The notes under the pieces are model-generated. The model ran no database searches and was not told the origin of the DNA. It saw only the letters and a program-made list of their open reading frames with translations. A program made the position numbers and the translations under genes. This document shows positions 61,676-64,000 of a stretch of DNA of 64,000 bases, piece after piece. The DNA lies in the NCBI GenBank assembly GCA_963677135.2, contig CAXXLS010000005.1, positions 176,547 through 240,546 of the forward strand. The letters are read 5' to 3'. How positions within the stretch are numbered: position 1 is the first letter of the stretch; each line of letters begins with the position of its first letter. This DNA is from Seleniibacterium sp963677135. GTDB lineage: Bacteria > Desulfobacterota > Desulfuromonadia > Desulfuromonadales > Geopsychrobacteraceae.

Positions 61676-63910
61676 TTACAGCCTTTCGTGAAAGGTCCGC
61701 GAAATAACATCAAGCTGCTGTTCCCGCGTCAGACGGGTAAAGTTGACCGCATACCCGGAGACCCGGATGGTCAGCTGGGGATACAGCTCGGGATGTTCCA
61801 TGGCATCCTTGAGCAGCTCGCAATCGAACACATTGACGTTGATGTGATGTCCGGTTTCGGCAAAGTAGCCATCCAGCAGACCGCATAGATTCTGAACCCG
61901 GATCTCTTCCGTTTTCCCCAGGGCCTTGGGCACGATGGAAAATGTGTAGGAGATCCCGTCTTCCGAATGGTCATAGGGCAACTTGGCCACCGACGCCATG
62001 GAGGCAACGGAACCTTTGCGATCCCGCCCGTGCATCGGGTTGGCCCCGGGAGCGAAAGGCTCGCCGGCTTTTCGTCCATCCGGGGTGTTGCCGGTTTTTT
62101 TGCCGTAAACGACGTTGGAAGTAATGGTCAGAATCGACATGGTCTGTTCAGAATCGCGGTAAGCCCTATGCTTGCGGAGCTCCTGCATGAACCCTTCAAC
62201 CAGGTCGCAGGCGATCCGGTCGACGCGGTCGTCATTATTGCCGTAGGCCGGATAGTCCCCCTCAATGACATAATCGACGGCCAGACCTGATTCGTCCCGC
62301 ACCACCTTGACCCGGGCGTGCTTCATGGCCGAAAAGGCGTCGGCGACGATGGACAGTCCGGCGATGCCGCCCGCCAGGGTCCGATGGACCTTGGCCCCGT
62401 GAAGAGCCATCTGCAGACGCTCGTAGGCATATTTGTCGTGCATGTAATGAATGACGTTGAGGGTATTGACGTAGAGGCCGGCCAGCCAGGCCTGGGTCTT
62501 CTTGAACTTCTCCATCACGTCATCGAAATCGAGATACTCCGAGGTGATCGCCCCGAAGTCGGGACCGACCTGCTTGCCGTTTTTCTCGTCACGACCCCCG
62601 TTGATCGCATAGAGCAACGCTTTCGCCAGATTGCAGCGGGCACCGAAAAACTGCATCTGCTTGCCGATGGGCATGGCTGAAACACAGCAGGCGATACCGT
62701 AATCATCGCCGAATTTCGGGCGCATCAGGTCATCATTCTCGTACTGGATGGTGCTGGTGTCGATGGACACCTTGGCGCAGAACTTTTTGAAATTTTCCGG
62801 CAGCTGCTCGGACCAGAGAACCGTCAGGTTGGGCTCCGGCGCCGGCCCGAGGTTGTAGACGGTATGCAGGAAACGCATGCTGGTCTTGGTGCAGAGGGGG
62901 CGGCCGTCGACTCCGACTCCGCCGATCGCCTCGGTGACCCAGGTCGGATCCCCCGAGAAGAGCTGGTCGTAGGCGGGGGTCCGTAGAAAACGGATCATCC
63001 GCAGCTTCATGACGAAATGGTCGATCAGCTCCTGGGCTTCCGTCTCGCTGATGAGACCGCTGGCAAGATCGCGTTCGATGTAAATGTCAAAAAACGTCGA
63101 AACGCGGCCCAGAGACATGGCGGCGCCGTTCTGCTCCTTGGTCGCAGCCAGATAGGCAAAATAGGTCCACTGAATTGCCTCCTGGGCCGTCTCGGCCGGA
63201 CGCCCCAGATCGAACCCGTAGGCGGATCCCATCTCCTGCAGTTCGGCCAGGGCGCGCAGCTGCTCGGAAAATTCCTCCCGGGCGCGCATGACCTCTTCGC
63301 TCATGTCAGCATGATCGCTCGCTGCCTTCTGCTGTTTTTTATCTTCGATCAGTCGTTCGATACCATAAAGGGCGACCCGACGGTAATCGCCGATAATGCG
63401 GCCCCGGCCGTAAGCGTCGGGCAGCCCGGTCATGATTCCGGCGGAACGGGCGGCCATCATTTCCGGAGTGTAGACGTCAAACACCCCGTCGTTGTGAGTC
63501 TTGCGATGCTTCTGGTAAAACTCGTTGAGCTTGTCGTCGAATTTGAAACCATAGGCCTCGAGCCCTGTTTCGACCATGCGCCGGCCGCCATTCGGCATAA
63601 TCGCCCGCTTCAGGGGCGCTTCCGTCTGCAGCCCGACAATCTTTTCCAACGGCCGGTCGATATATCCCGGACCATGGGAGGTGATCGTCGAAGGCAGGTC
63701 GGTATCGGCATCGAGAACCCCTTTTTCGCGCTCAAGCTTATTCAGTTCCGCCACCTGCTTCCAGAGGGCCGTGGTGGCCTCGGTCGGTGGTGCCAGGAAC
63801 GCGGCATCGCCCGTGTAGGGTGTGTAGTTCGCCTGGATAAAATCCCGGACATTAATGGTTTCTTTCCAGTTTTCGCCCCGGAATCCCTTCCATGATTTTT
63901 CGAAAGACAT
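61676..63910 (-). CDS. pflB: Pyruvate formate-lyase (formate C-acetyltransferase)
   Basis: A 744-residue glycyl radical enzyme that splits pyruvate and CoA into acetyl-CoA and formate. The paired catalytic cysteines Cys408 and Cys409 are in YGIACCVSAM, and the radical glycine Gly719 is in RVSGYAVNF near the C-terminus. The GSCC-type loop of other glycyl radical enzymes is replaced by ACCV, which supports true PFL. Length is near that of E. coli PflB. An AAGGAG stands about 12 bases before the ATG. It needs PflA (59113-59865) for activation. Confidence 0.97.
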   Translation of the reverse strand: MSFEKSWKGFRGENWKETINVRDFIQANYTPYTGDAAFLAPPTEATTALWKQVAELNKLEREKGVLDADTDLPSTITSHGPGYIDRPLEKIVGLQTEAPLKRAIMPNGGRRMVETGLEAYGFKFDDKLNEFYQKHRKTHNDGVFDVYTPEMMAARSAGIMTGLPDAYGRGRIIGDYRRVALYGIERLIEDKKQQKAASDHADMSEEVMRAREEFSEQLRALAELQEMGSAYGFDLGRPAETAQEAIQWTYFAYLAATKEQNGAAMSLGRVSTFFDIYIERDLASGLISETEAQELIDHFVMKLRMIRFLRTPAYDQLFSGDPTWVTEAIGGVGVDGRPLCTKTSMRFLHTVYNLGPAPEPNLTVLWSEQLPENFKKFCAKVSIDTSTIQYENDDLMRPKFGDDYGIACCVSAMPIGKQMQFFGARCNLAKALLYAINGGRDEKNGKQVGPDFGAITSEYLDFDDVMEKFKKTQAWLAGLYVNTLNVIHYMHDKYAYERLQMALHGAKVHRTLAGGIAGLSIVADAFSAMKHARVKVVRDESGLAVDYVIEGDYPAYGNNDDRVDRIACDLVEGFMQELRKHRAYRDSEQTMSILTITSNVVYGKKTGNTPDGRKAGEPFAPGANPMHGRDRKGSVASMASVAKLPYDHSEDGISYTFSIVPKALGKTEEIRVQNLCGLLDGYFAETGHHINVNVFDCELLKDAMEHPELYPQLTIRVSGYAVNFTRLTREQQLDVISRTFHERL

Positions 63911-64000
63911 GACTCTGCGTTTCTCCTTTGGTCACATGTGTTGTTGCGTGTGGATAAAAGACCTCTAGTTTTGCTTTATGCCGCAACGGCCGGGCATGGG

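Overview
The window looks like chromosomal DNA of an anaerobic, moderately GC-rich deltaproteobacterium of the Desulfuromonadales type (Desulfuromonas/Pelobacter/Geobacter relatives). This is an inference from gene content: multihaem c-type cytochromes, NrfHA nitrite reductase, a c-haem sensor kinase joined to a sigma-54 activator, a group 3b [NiFe]-hydrogenase (hydBGDA), pyruvate formate-lyase, and an atpZ-atpI-atpB-atpE cluster. Genus cannot be fixed from the sequence alone. No tRNA, rRNA, CRISPR array, transposase or phage gene was seen.

Layout. 1-4 kb (minus): 5' part of a multihaem cytochrome, F0 ATP synthase genes and hemL. 4-9.3 kb (plus): a FadL/OmpP1 porin, a metallo-beta-lactamase-fold hydrolase, a small 2[4Fe-4S] ferredoxin, an MFS transporter and a second, frameshifted copy of the hydrolase. 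9.4-14.6 kb: nrfHA (minus) diverges from a 963-residue haem-sensor kinase/NtrC-type regulator; between them lie a sigma-54 promoter facing nrfH and two dyad-symmetric 16-bp repeats that look like activator sites. 14.7-16.4 kb: an ABC-2 exporter pair. 17-21 kb (minus): metal-type ABC importer, FmdE-family protein and NikR, probably nickel supply. 22-34.5 kb (minus): GldA ATPase, GldF-GldG fusion, DUF4340, MoxR, DUF58, DUF4381, two VWA proteins and BatD. 34.6-41 kb (plus): lytic transglycosylase, alkaline phosphatase, MgtE, MobA and MoeA, with a small DUF3562-like gene on minus. 41-45 kb (minus): hydBGDA. 45.5-51 kb (plus): a tripartite TolC/MacA/MacB efflux operon. 51-57 kb (plus): gltB (with a one-base frameshift in an A7 run) and gltD. 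57.6-59 kb: an unassigned radical SAM protein. 59-64 kb (minus): pflB and pflA, separated by 1.7 kb of repeats.

The least explained element is a family of about 460-bp intergenic repeats at three places (about 16.46-16.99, 21.22-21.95 and 59.9-61.63 kb; the last is a tandem array of about 3.5 units at 460-463-bp period). Each unit is packed with stem-loops. Between copies several stems change in sequence on both arms at once so that pairing is kept. This points to a structured RNA (or structured DNA) element and is the main lead for an undescribed system. Second in interest is the single-chain haem-sensor kinase-regulator next to its presumed sigma-54 target, nrfHA.
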